Part shown: piece after piece, positions 1 to 5,918 of the stretch
Position numbering within the stretch: position 1 is the first letter of the stretch
Layout: each line of letters begins with the position of its first letter
Source of the DNA: an uncultured Lachnospiraceae bacterium
Lineage (GTDB): Bacteria; Bacillota; Clostridia; Lachnospirales; Lachnospiraceae
Length of the DNA: 5,998 bases
Reading direction: 5' to 3'
Assembly (NCBI GenBank): GCA_910579645.1
Contig: CAJTVK010000189.1
Span: 1-5,998 of the forward strand
Position numbers and translations under genes: made by a program
Notes under the pieces: generated by a model
What the model was told of the DNA's origin: nothing
The model's input: only the letters and a program-made list of their open reading frames with translations
Databases searched by the model: none

Positions 1-31
1 GTACGGGCGTCCGCCTCTCAACACAACATTC

Positions 32-59
32 AGGCTGAATTGCTACTACAGCCTTTTTT
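32..59 (+). terminator. Probable intrinsic terminator of an upstream gene
   Basis: AGGCTG at 32-37 is the exact reverse complement of CAGCCT at 49-54. The loop is 11 nt and a run of six T follows at 54-59. This is the shape of a rho-independent terminator on the plus strand, although the stem is only 6 bp, so it is a modest candidate. It would end transcription of a gene lying before the window and separate it from the sensor kinase gene. No coding remnant is recognisable in bases 1-31. Confidence 0.45.
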
Positions 60-63
60 CTGG

Positions 64-91
64 TTTACAAATGTTTCCCTACATGTTTATA
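64..91 (+). promoter_or_regulatory. Weak candidate promoter of the sensor kinase gene
   Basis: TTTACA at 64-69 resembles a -35 box (5 of 6 to TTGACA), and TTTATA at 86-91 lies 16 nt further on but matches TATAAT at only 3 of 6 positions. A start site near 98 would give a leader of about 28 nt. The location, after the putative terminator and before the kinase start, is right, but the -10 box is poor. An alternative -10 is TATGCT at 98-103, which has no good -35. Confidence 0.25.
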
Positions 92-112
92 CTTGTTTAT
101 GCTTTAGCAAGG

Positions 113-118
113 AAGGAG
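113..118 (+). promoter_or_regulatory. Ribosome binding site of the sensor kinase
   Basis: AAGGAG at 113-118 lies 7 nt before the ATG at 126. This is a near-ideal Firmicute Shine-Dalgarno position and supports that start over other in-frame methionines. Confidence 0.8.
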
Positions 119-125
119 AGGCAGG

Positions 126-1952
126 ATGAAAAAGGACGGGAAGAAAAGGAAAGCAAAAAGACTGCATATACTTCGCTCATTCAGGCAGTCCGGCATAAAG
201 ACGCAGCTGTATACGGTATATTTTCTGGCGCTGATTTTACCGATTGCGGTAATCGGTATTTTTTTGGTATGGAATACCAACAGGCTGCTGACCAATTATC
301 ATTGGGACCTGCTGGAAGCGGATAATTCCAGGGTACGGAGCATTCTGTTTGAGATAACAACACAAGTATATAATATTTCGGAAGATTTGACTTTCGATGA
401 AGGCATACAGGATGTGCTGCGGACGGTGCACGGCACGCAGAAGGCGATGGCGGAAAAAGCGGACAGGATTCCGGCCTTGGACAGCTATAGCTATAACTAT
501 GCGGAAATAGAGGAACTGCTTATTTATACGGATAACATTACGGTACATGACTATAAGCAGTTCCGCTTTGCGGATGAAGAAATCAGGAATAAGAAATGGT
601 ACCAGCGGGCGGTGAGCCAATCCAGCGTATTCTGGGTGCCGGTGATGAACAGTGACAAGTACGGAAATGAATATTGGAATCTCTGCCTGGTGAGGAAGAT
701 TCCTGTCCTGTCTTCCGATTACCATGCGGTATTGGTCATAAAGGTCAGCGATAATTATCTTCATACGAGAATCGGCAGCCGGGAATACGGTTCCATGGTG
801 TCCGTGGACCGGGAGCCTGTCTTTTTCAGTTCCGACAGAAGTGCATATGGCCTTGGCCAGGCTGTGCCCATTGCTTACGGGGAGAAGTATTACAAGTATG
901 CGGGAAAGATGAAGATAGACGACAGCATGTGCTTTGTGGATGTGTCCGCCCTCCCTATGTACCAGTCGGATTCCATTGTTTATATAACGACCATGAATAT
1001 GCAGGTGTCGGAAAGCGTAAGGAACATTACGGCAATCTGTATTTTGATTATATTGGCCAATATTCTGCTGCCGGGTATTTTCATCCGCTATTTCACTTCT
1101 TATTTTGCTTCCCGCGTGCTGACGCTGCGTCAGGCAATGCATCAGGCCAGCAATGAGGATTATGAATTTACCGCTGCGGTAAGGGGGAAGGATGAACTGT
1201 CGGAAGTGTTTTCCGACTTGGAGATTATGGTGCAGAGAATTAAGGAGAAGGATGCCGGGATGTATGAGGCGCGCATTAAAGAAAAGGAACTGCTTAACCG
1301 GCAGCAGGAGATGGAGTTCAAAATGCTGGCCAGCCAAATTAACCCCCATTTTCTTTATAATACATTGGAAACCATCCGTATGAGGGCATTTACGGCAGGG
1401 GACAGGGAGGCGGCCAAGGCAATCAAGATGCTGGGGAAATCGCTGCGGTATGTATTGGACAATACAGGCAAGGTGGTCACCACGCTGGACAAAGAACTGG
1501 GGCATGTGGAAAATTATCTTGCCATACAGAAGCTTCGGTTCGGGGAAAAATTCGGCAGCTTTTTCGAAATAGAAGAGGGCGTGGAACCGGAAAAAATATT
1601 TATCCTGCCGCTGATTCTGCAGCCCATTGTGGAAAACGCCGTTCTGCATGGTTTGGAGGAAAAGGAAAGCGGCGGTGAAATCCGGGTTCATGTTTACATC
1701 CGGCAGGAATTCTTCTTCATTGACGTGGAGGATAACGGATGCGGGATGGAGGAAGAGGAACTGAAGAAGCTGCGCTGCAGCATAGAAGTGAGGGATACCG
1801 GCAGGAGCAAAAGCATCGGGCTTTATAATATCAGCCAGCGGCTGAGCCTGCATTACGGCGGCGCACGCAATCTGAGGATTTATTCGGAAAGCGGAAAGGG
1901 CACTATGGTCAGGCTGACTTTCTTTTTGGAAAATATGAAAAATGTAAGGTAA
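126..1952 (+). CDS. yesM: YesM-family membrane sensor histidine kinase
   Basis: This 608-residue protein is a sensor histidine kinase of the HPK7/YesM family, which phosphorylates an AraC-type response regulator controlling carbohydrate uptake genes. After a basic N-terminus there is a membrane segment (about residues 28-49), an extracytoplasmic sensor region of about 250 residues (52-298, in the place where the family carries a dCache-type domain), a second membrane segment (about 300-322), a HAMP-like linker (about 322-372) and a charged, probably coiled-coil stretch (369-400). The catalytic part is complete: the phosphoacceptor box INPHFLYN has His408, the N box LQPIVENAVLHG has Asn504, DNGCGM (536-541) is the G1 box, and SIGLYNI (563-569) with GKGT (590-593) complete the ATP site. 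A small hexamer repeat at 483-500 encodes Ser-Tyr-Ser-Tyr-Asn-Tyr in the sensor region. No response regulator gene follows it, which is unusual; the partner may lie upstream of the window. The symbol marks the family, not proven orthology; the signal sensed is unknown. Confidence 0.93.
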   Translation: MKKDGKKRKAKRLHILRSFRQSGIKTQLYTVYFLALILPIAVIGIFLVWNTNRLLTNYHWDLLEADNSRVRSILFEITTQVYNISEDLTFDEGIQDVLRTVHGTQKAMAEKADRIPALDSYSYNYAEIEELLIYTDNITVHDYKQFRFADEEIRNKKWYQRAVSQSSVFWVPVMNSDKYGNEYWNLCLVRKIPVLSSDYHAVLVIKVSDNYLHTRIGSREYGSMVSVDREPVFFSSDRSAYGLGQAVPIAYGEKYYKYAGKMKIDDSMCFVDVSALPMYQSDSIVYITTMNMQVSESVRNITAICILIILANILLPGIFIRYFTSYFASRVLTLRQAMHQASNEDYEFTAAVRGKDELSEVFSDLEIMVQRIKEKDAGMYEARIKEKELLNRQQEMEFKMLASQINPHFLYNTLETIRMRAFTAGDREAAKAIKMLGKSLRYVLDNTGKVVTTLDKELGHVENYLAIQKLRFGEKFGSFFEIEEGVEPEKIFILPLILQPIVENAVLHGLEEKESGGEIRVHVYIRQEFFFIDVEDNGCGMEEEELKKLRCSIEVRDTGRSKSIGLYNISQRLSLHYGGARNLRIYSESGKGTMVRLTFFLENMKNVR

Positions 1953-1995
1953 TTTTAGTAAATTATTTATGGTATTTTTATTTTTTTCCCTTTTG

Positions 1996-2001
1996 TATAA
2001 T
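1996..2001 (+). promoter_or_regulatory. Perfect -10 box before the importer genes, no matching -35
   Basis: TATAAT at 1996-2001 is a consensus sigma-A -10 element, directly preceded by TG but without the one-base spacer of a true extended -10. At the correct distance upstream (about 1972-1979) the bases are a T-rich run with no resemblance to TTGACA. Bases 1950-1994 are almost all A and T. Transcription would begin near 2008. A strong -10 with a missing -35 is typical of promoters that need an activator, which fits control by an AraC-type regulator paired with the kinase just upstream; that link is inferred. Confidence 0.6.
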
Positions 2002-2016
2002 AAACGCAGATAAAAA

Positions 2017-2032
2017 CAAGGGGTGATCCTTG
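2017..2032 (+). promoter_or_regulatory. Leader hairpin with GUGA tetraloop, containing an anti-SD match
   Basis: CAAGG at 2017-2021 pairs with CCTTG at 2028-2032, with one more G-U pair (2022 with 2027), leaving the loop GTGA, a GNRA-class tetraloop. It lies about 9 nt after the predicted transcription start. GGTGATCC (2022-2029) inside it also matches the extended complement of the 16S rRNA 3' end, so the same bases could fold or bind a ribosome. Function is not established; it could also be a DNA operator or a chance palindrome. Confidence 0.35.
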
Positions 2033-2041
2033 AAAAATGAA

Positions 2042-2050
2042 TAAGGAGGT
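2042..2050 (+). promoter_or_regulatory. Ribosome binding site that fixes the first permease start at 2058
   Basis: TAAGGAGGT at 2042-2050 is a nine-base perfect Shine-Dalgarno sequence, 7 nt before the ATG at 2058. An in-frame ATG at 2037 would place this element inside the coding region and would depend on the more distant AAGGGG at 2018-2023, so 2058 is the better start. Confidence 0.8.
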
Positions 2051-2057
2051 AGTGGAG

Positions 2058-2993
2058 ATGAAAGCCAAGAACAAGGAAAAAGTGATCAAGCAGAAGTTCA
2101 GCATGGACCTGATGTGGAAACAGAGGTATCTGCTGCTGATGTCGGTTCCTTTTGTCATATGGCTGATTGTTTTCAAGTACATACCGTTATGGGGATGGAC
2201 AATGGCATTTCAGGAAGTGAAGCCGAAGACCTTTGCCCAGCCGATATGGGAACGGCCGTTTGTCGGGTTTGAGAATTTCACCAAAGCTTTTACGGACCGA
2301 ATGTTCGGACAGACTATGCTGAACACCATCGGGCTCAGTGTCCTGGGCATTGCGCTGGGTACGATAATGGCAATCGTATTTGCCCTGATGCTGAATGAAA
2401 TCTGTTTTAACCGGTTTAAGAAAGTGACACAGACGATTTCTTACCTGCCCCACTTTGTATCTTGGGTAGTTATCGCCAGCATCGCAAAGATGGTGCTGAA
2501 TGACGGCGGTATGCTGGATACGATGTTAGGCACAAGGCTGCAGCTGATGAGCACAAACTCACCGCTGTTCTGGCTGACGGTCTGCATCATCAACGTGTGG
2601 AAGGAAGTAGGTTGGGACGCCATCGTATATCTTTCCGCCATGGCCGGCATAGACCAGGGCCTGTACGAGGCGGCAAAAGTGGACGGAGCCAACCGTCTGA
2701 AGAGAATCTGGCATATCACCCTTCCGGGCATTAAGCCCACGGTAGTGGTTCTGCTGATTATGAGCATAGGAAGTGCGCTGAATGTAGGGATGGAGCGACA
2801 GATGCTTCTGAGCAACGGTATTGTGCAGGATCATGCAATGGTACTTTCCTGGTTCTCCTATGTCAGAGGCATCGGGAACAGCAACTACGGTTTAGGTACC
2901 GCAATCGGCATGTTCCAGTCGGTAGTCGGGATCATACTGCTGTTTATTGCAAACAAAGTTGCAGGATGGCTCGGCGAGAGCAGACTGATTTAA
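2058..2993 (+). CDS. lplB: ABC sugar importer permease, LplB family
   Basis: This 311-residue inner-membrane protein is one of the two channel subunits of a CUT1-type carbohydrate importer, of the LplB kind found next to LplC/YtcP partners. The N-terminal PFVIWLIVFKYIPLWG region is typical of the family. Six hydrophobic segments are visible, near residues 25-47, 89-112, 124-146, 171-193, 227-244 and 280-303. The cytoplasmic EAA loop that docks the ATPase reads EAAKVDGANRLKRIWHITLP, with Glu204, Gly210 and Leu222-Pro223 in the expected spacing. Length is normal for the family. The start was chosen at 2058 because of the perfect Shine-Dalgarno sequence; the ATG at 2037 would add seven residues (MNKEVVE). 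It is the first importer gene, 105 nt after the kinase gene and behind its own probable promoter, and the next permease follows after 13 nt. The transported solute cannot be told from the permease. Confidence 0.92.
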   Translation: MKAKNKEKVIKQKFSMDLMWKQRYLLLMSVPFVIWLIVFKYIPLWGWTMAFQEVKPKTFAQPIWERPFVGFENFTKAFTDRMFGQTMLNTIGLSVLGIALGTIMAIVFALMLNEICFNRFKKVTQTISYLPHFVSWVVIASIAKMVLNDGGMLDTMLGTRLQLMSTNSPLFWLTVCIINVWKEVGWDAIVYLSAMAGIDQGLYEAAKVDGANRLKRIWHITLPGIKPTVVVLLIMSIGSALNVGMERQMLLSNGIVQDHAMVLSWFSYVRGIGNSNYGLGTAIGMFQSVVGIILLFIANKVAGWLGESRLI

Positions 2994-2998
2994 GGAGG
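2992..2998 (+). promoter_or_regulatory. Ribosome binding site of the second permease, overlapping the previous stop codon
   Basis: AAGGAGG at 2992-2998 shares its first two bases with the TAA stop of the first permease gene (2991-2993) and lies 8 nt before the GTG start at 3007. The overlap suggests that translation of the two permeases is coupled, keeping their ratio near one to one as needed for a heterodimeric channel. Confidence 0.8.
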
Positions 2999-3006
2999 GA
3001 CGGACT

Positions 3007-3885
3007 GTGAAAAGTACAAAAATAAAAAGCAACGACAATATCCTGGATTACATATTGCTGGTTGTATTTCTGTTTATTATCGTCATTACGTTATATCCGT
3101 TTTTGAACGTACTTGCAATATCATTCAATGATCCGATTGACACAATGAGGAATATTAACTTTATATTCCCCCGGCAGTTTACTACCAGCAACTATGTGTA
3201 TGTGTTCAAGGAAAATAACTTGATTCAGCCGTTGCTTCTGTCCGTGGCAAGGACAGTGCTGGGGGCAGGGATTGGCGTGGTATGTACGGCTATGCTGGCA
3301 TATGTGCTGAGCCGGAAAGACTTCTATTTCAATAAAGCGTTTACTATCCTGTTTGTCATCACCATGTATGTCAGCGGCGGGCTGATTCCCGAATATCTGC
3401 TGCTGATGCGGACCCTGAAGATGGGGAATAACTTCTTGGTATATATTATCCCCGGCCTGATTTGGGTCTACAACTTGATTCTGGTGCGTTCCTTTATCGA
3501 GGGGCTTCCCATAGCCCTGCAGGAGGCGGCCAGAGTGGACGGGGCAAACGATTTCGTCATTTGGGCAAGGATTGTCCTGCCTCTCTGCAAGCCGGTGCTG
3601 GCTACGGTGGCATTGTTCATGGCGGTGGGCCAGTGGAACTCCTTTATGGATACTTATCTCTATGCAAAAGAACTGCCTACCCTGCAGTATGTGCTGTATG
3701 AAATTATGGAAAAGGCAACCATTAAGATCGACCCCCATGCAGCGGAACAGATGAAGAATGCCGTGTCACCGCTTTCCGTGCGTATGGCAATCACCATTAT
3801 TGCCACGGTGCCGATTATCATCGTATATCCGTTCCTGCAGAAATATTTTGTGGGAGGCATGACGGTCGGGGCAGTGAAGGACTGA
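3007..3885 (+). CDS. ABC sugar importer permease, LplC/YtcP (AraQ-like) family
   Basis: This 292-residue membrane protein is the second channel subunit, pairing with the LplB-type permease just upstream. It starts with GTG, supported by a strong Shine-Dalgarno sequence 8 nt before it. The N-terminal NILDYILLVVFLFIIVITLYP segment followed by NVLAISFND is characteristic of the group. Hydrophobic segments lie near residues 14-37, 77-101, 111-133, 143-162, 194-215 and 258-277. The ATPase-docking EAA loop is intact: Glu173-Ala-Ala, Gly179 and Leu191-Pro192 in EAARVDGANDFVIWARIVLP. The C-terminus, KYFVGGMTVGAVKD, closely follows the ending usual in this family (KYFvkGvmiGavKg). No ATPase gene lies nearby, as is common for such systems. 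The solute is unknown; LplC, YtcP and AraQ are paralogue names that cannot be separated here, so no symbol is given. Confidence 0.92.
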   Translation: MKSTKIKSNDNILDYILLVVFLFIIVITLYPFLNVLAISFNDPIDTMRNINFIFPRQFTTSNYVYVFKENNLIQPLLLSVARTVLGAGIGVVCTAMLAYVLSRKDFYFNKAFTILFVITMYVSGGLIPEYLLLMRTLKMGNNFLVYIIPGLIWVYNLILVRSFIEGLPIALQEAARVDGANDFVIWARIVLPLCKPVLATVALFMAVGQWNSFMDTYLYAKELPTLQYVLYEIMEKATIKIDPHAAEQMKNAVSPLSVRMAITIIATVPIIIVYPFLQKYFVGGMTVGAVKD

Positions 3886-3910
3886 CGGAATTTTTGTGGG
3901 AAACCAATCG

Positions 3911-3944
3911 CTGCCGGAGAGCAGGCCTGACCGTTTTCCGGCGG
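3911..3944 (+). promoter_or_regulatory. Stem-loop after the permease genes
   Basis: CTGCCGGA at 3911-3918 pairs with TCCGGCGG at 3937-3944 (seven Watson-Crick pairs and one G-U), with an 18-nt loop holding the palindrome CAGGCCTG. It begins 26 nt after the permease stop codon. Only three T follow the GGG after the stem, so it is not a standard terminator. It could slow decay of the upstream message or partly attenuate transcription into the binding-protein gene. Confidence 0.4.
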
Positions 3945-4093
3945 GGGTTTCATGTCCTGCCTGCATGGATTGGCAGAGTGTACATCAGAGTGTGCATGTT
4001 TGCACGGTTAACATAGATGATTTGCCATGGAAGGCCTGCTTTGGAAGGAAAGAAGCGGAAACCATGAAAGAACAGGCAGGGGAAAGAATAAAG

Positions 4094-4100
4094 AAGGGAG
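4094..4100 (+). promoter_or_regulatory. Ribosome binding site of the solute-binding lipoprotein
   Basis: AAGGGAG at 4094-4100 lies 7 nt before the ATG at 4108. It fixes the start there, directly at a basic signal peptide, rather than at the in-frame ATG at 4027, which has no comparable site. Confidence 0.75.
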
Positions 4101-4107
4101 AAAAATT

Positions 4108-5832
4108 ATGAAACGAAGAAAAGTCGGTGCGTTGCTGCTGGCGGCGGCAATGGCAGTAAGTGTTCTTGGCGGATGCGGAGGAGGCGGCGATACGGCTTCC
4201 ACCGGCGGCGGAGGGGATTCTTCCTCTTCTTCGGGGGAATCGGGCAGCAGTGCGGGGGCTGACGGCACAGGCGGCGGAGAGGTTGTGGAGCTGACCTTTT
4301 TTACGGCAGACGGCACGCAGGACGACCCTTGGACGGATCCCGTGGCAGAAGCCCTTACCGCGGCGACGGGCGTGAAGCTAAAGACTTCCTATCCTATCGG
4401 AGGGAATGACGAAAGCGAGCAGGTTGCCCTGATGATTGCGGAGCAGAATTTCCCGGATATCATTTATGCAAAGGGTTCGGGAGGAAATCTGATCGAAGCG
4501 GGGGCAATGATGGATATGACGGACTTGATTGAGGAATACGGTCCGAATATCAAAAAGCTGTACGGGGACGAGTTTGAAAAATTAAAGCAGTCGGTGGACG
4601 ACCCGGCAATCTATCAGCTATCGGCTTATGCAGTGGGCGGCGAGAAGTTCAAGCATTGCGGGACGGCACAGGTACAGTGGGATGTGCTGAAAGCAAACGG
4701 CTATAAACTTCCCGATACTTTGGATGAGTTTGAAAAAATGATTAAAGATTACCTGGCAGCAAATCCTACTACGGATGACGGTTTGGACAGAATCGGATTT
4801 ACGCTGTCCGCTTCCGACTGGCACTGGCTGATTACGTTAGGGAATCCGGCAGGATTCATCGCGGACGGCGCGCCGGATAACGGGCAGTGGCTGGTGGACG
4901 AAAACAATCAGGCAATGTATAAATTCCGCTCCGAGAAGGAAAGGGAATATTTCCGCTGGATGTGCCGGATGTTCAATGAAGGAATCTTGGATCCGGAATT
5001 TGCCACACAGACACATGAAGACTATATTGCAAAAATAGCTTCCGGGCGTGTAGTGGCACTGTTTGACTCCGATTGGGATTATCAGGATGCGGAGAAGGTG
5101 CTTAAGGCAGACGGAAAGTACGGCTCTACATATGCGGGCCTTCCTCTGACCATGGATAAAGATACCAAGTGTGCGGCTCTGATGTATCAGGGTCTTACCA
5201 CAGGAACCGGCGTGGGCATTACTACTTCCTGCAAAGATCCGGTGGCGGCCATTAAATTCATCGACTATATCTGCAGTGACGAGGGGCAGGTTCTGAATAA
5301 ATGGGGAATTGAAGGCGTGAACTATTTCCTTGACGAAGAGGGACACCGCTACAGGACGGAAGACGAAGTGAAATATTCTACCGAGGATACGGATTATCAG
5401 AAGAAAACAGGCGTAGGCTTCCACAATTATCCGTTCCCCACCTATGGCGACGGCATTCTGGATCCTGACGGAAGCACCTATACCACCACAAGCAAAGATG
5501 CTGTCATGAAAGAGTACAATGAAGAAGAAAAGGCAGCCTGCGAAGCTTGGGGCGTGGAACTTCTGGTAGATATGTTCCCGCAGGCCGATGAGTTTGAGAC
5601 ACCGGATTATCCGCCTCTCTGGGCGCTTGTAAAGCCTATGGAGTTTGATGAAATCGCAGACAAACTGGATGAGGTGTCATGGTCTTCGCTGATTACCTGC
5701 GTGACCGGTTCCGAAGCGGATTTCGATAAAAATTATGATGCAATGCTGGCAGAACTGGAAAAAACAGGAATGTCCGAGGCAGAGCAGATGCTGAATGACA
5801 TCATTGCGGAGAAGGTTGCATTGGTTCAGTAA
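4108..5832 (+). CDS. Extracellular solute-binding lipoprotein of a sugar ABC importer (LplA/LipO-like)
   Basis: This 574-residue lipoprotein would capture the solute outside the cell and deliver it to the two permeases encoded upstream. It begins with a basic n-region (MKRRK), a hydrophobic core (residues 7-19) and the lipobox LGGC with the lipidated Cys23. Residues 24-57 form a low-complexity Gly/Ser/Asp linker that spaces the domain from the membrane. The mature domain starts near EVVELTFFTADG and shows family features: a beta strand plus the degenerate TGVKLK segment (87-92), FPDIIYAKGSGG (115-126) and LIEEYGPNIKKL (140-151), a pattern seen in large binding proteins of the LplA/LipO kind. 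Length, over 500 residues, is typical of that group and larger than simple maltose-binding proteins. An in-frame ATG at 4027 would add 27 hydrophilic residues before the signal peptide and is rejected. Seven cysteines besides Cys23 (184, 286, 355, 375, 389, 478, 531) are many for an exported protein. The ligand is not predictable from sequence. Confidence 0.9.
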   Translation: MKRRKVGALLLAAAMAVSVLGGCGGGGDTASTGGGGDSSSSSGESGSSAGADGTGGGEVVELTFFTADGTQDDPWTDPVAEALTAATGVKLKTSYPIGGNDESEQVALMIAEQNFPDIIYAKGSGGNLIEAGAMMDMTDLIEEYGPNIKKLYGDEFEKLKQSVDDPAIYQLSAYAVGGEKFKHCGTAQVQWDVLKANGYKLPDTLDEFEKMIKDYLAANPTTDDGLDRIGFTLSASDWHWLITLGNPAGFIADGAPDNGQWLVDENNQAMYKFRSEKEREYFRWMCRMFNEGILDPEFATQTHEDYIAKIASGRVVALFDSDWDYQDAEKVLKADGKYGSTYAGLPLTMDKDTKCAALMYQGLTTGTGVGITTSCKDPVAAIKFIDYICSDEGQVLNKWGIEGVNYFLDEEGHRYRTEDEVKYSTEDTDYQKKTGVGFHNYPFPTYGDGILDPDGSTYTTTSKDAVMKEYNEEEKAACEAWGVELLVDMFPQADEFETPDYPPLWALVKPMEFDEIADKLDEVSWSSLITCVTGSEADFDKNYDAMLAELEKTGMSEAEQMLNDIIAEKVALVQ

Positions 5833-5873
5833 AAAAGAAGTGAGGAAAAAGCGGGGAAGGGGAATTGCAGAGG

Positions 5874-5918
5874 AAAGAAGGGTGGCAGGCTGTTTGCATC
5901 AGCCTGCCACCCTTCTTT
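5874..5918 (+). terminator. Strong 19-bp hairpin ending the importer operon
   Basis: Bases 5874-5892 and 5900-5918 are exact reverse complements over 19 nt (GC-rich core GGGTGGCAGGCTG), with the 7-nt loop TTTGCAT. The stem starts 41 nt after the binding-protein stop codon. AAAGAAG and CTTCTTT at the base give a short, imperfect U-run (TTCTTT) on the plus-strand transcript, and the symmetrical ends could also work on the minus strand. It is the natural end of the operon. A regulatory or transcript-stabilising hairpin is the alternative, given the weak U-tract. Confidence 0.75.

Larger units (their letters stand above)
3886..4107 (+). other. 222-nt gap between permease and binding-protein genes
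   Basis: No convincing gene and no good sigma-A promoter were found here. The gap is long compared with the 13 nt between the permeases and contains several potential RNA structures: an 8-bp stem at 3911-3944, a small hairpin at 3991-4006, and two longer-range complementary pairs (3920-3928 with 4032-4040; 3956-3963 with 4073-4080). A plausible role is to raise binding-protein output relative to the permeases through processing or mRNA protection, as is known for other importer operons, but this is inference. Confidence 0.5.

Noticed and set aside
71..325. An 84-codon plus-strand frame overlapping the kinase start
   Set aside because: It is mostly an out-of-frame reading of the kinase gene, with no ribosome binding site at 71.
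237..1853. A 538-codon open frame on the minus strand inside the kinase gene
   Set aside because: It is codon-aligned with the kinase, so it stays open merely because the kinase avoids TTA, CTA and TCA codons. The kinase frame has complete, ordered catalytic motifs; the antisense product has none.
3121..3738. A 205-codon minus-strand frame inside the second permease
   Set aside because: It is a shadow of a clear permease gene, with His/Gln-rich low-complexity content and no recognisable domain.
3896..4111. A 71-codon frame (GTG start) filling the permease to lipoprotein gap
   Set aside because: No usable ribosome binding site precedes 3896, the product has no recognisable pattern, and the gap looks more like structured non-coding RNA. 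Only its last 15 codons are kept as a weak finding.
4837..5424. A 195-codon minus-strand frame inside the lipoprotein gene
   Set aside because: It overlaps a well-supported gene entirely and shows no family motifs.
31..5892. CAGGCTG shared by the hairpins at both ends of the window (31-37 and 5886-5892)
   Set aside because: A seven-base match with nothing similar around it is expected by chance, and the stems differ in length and loop, so they are not flanking repeats of a mobile element.
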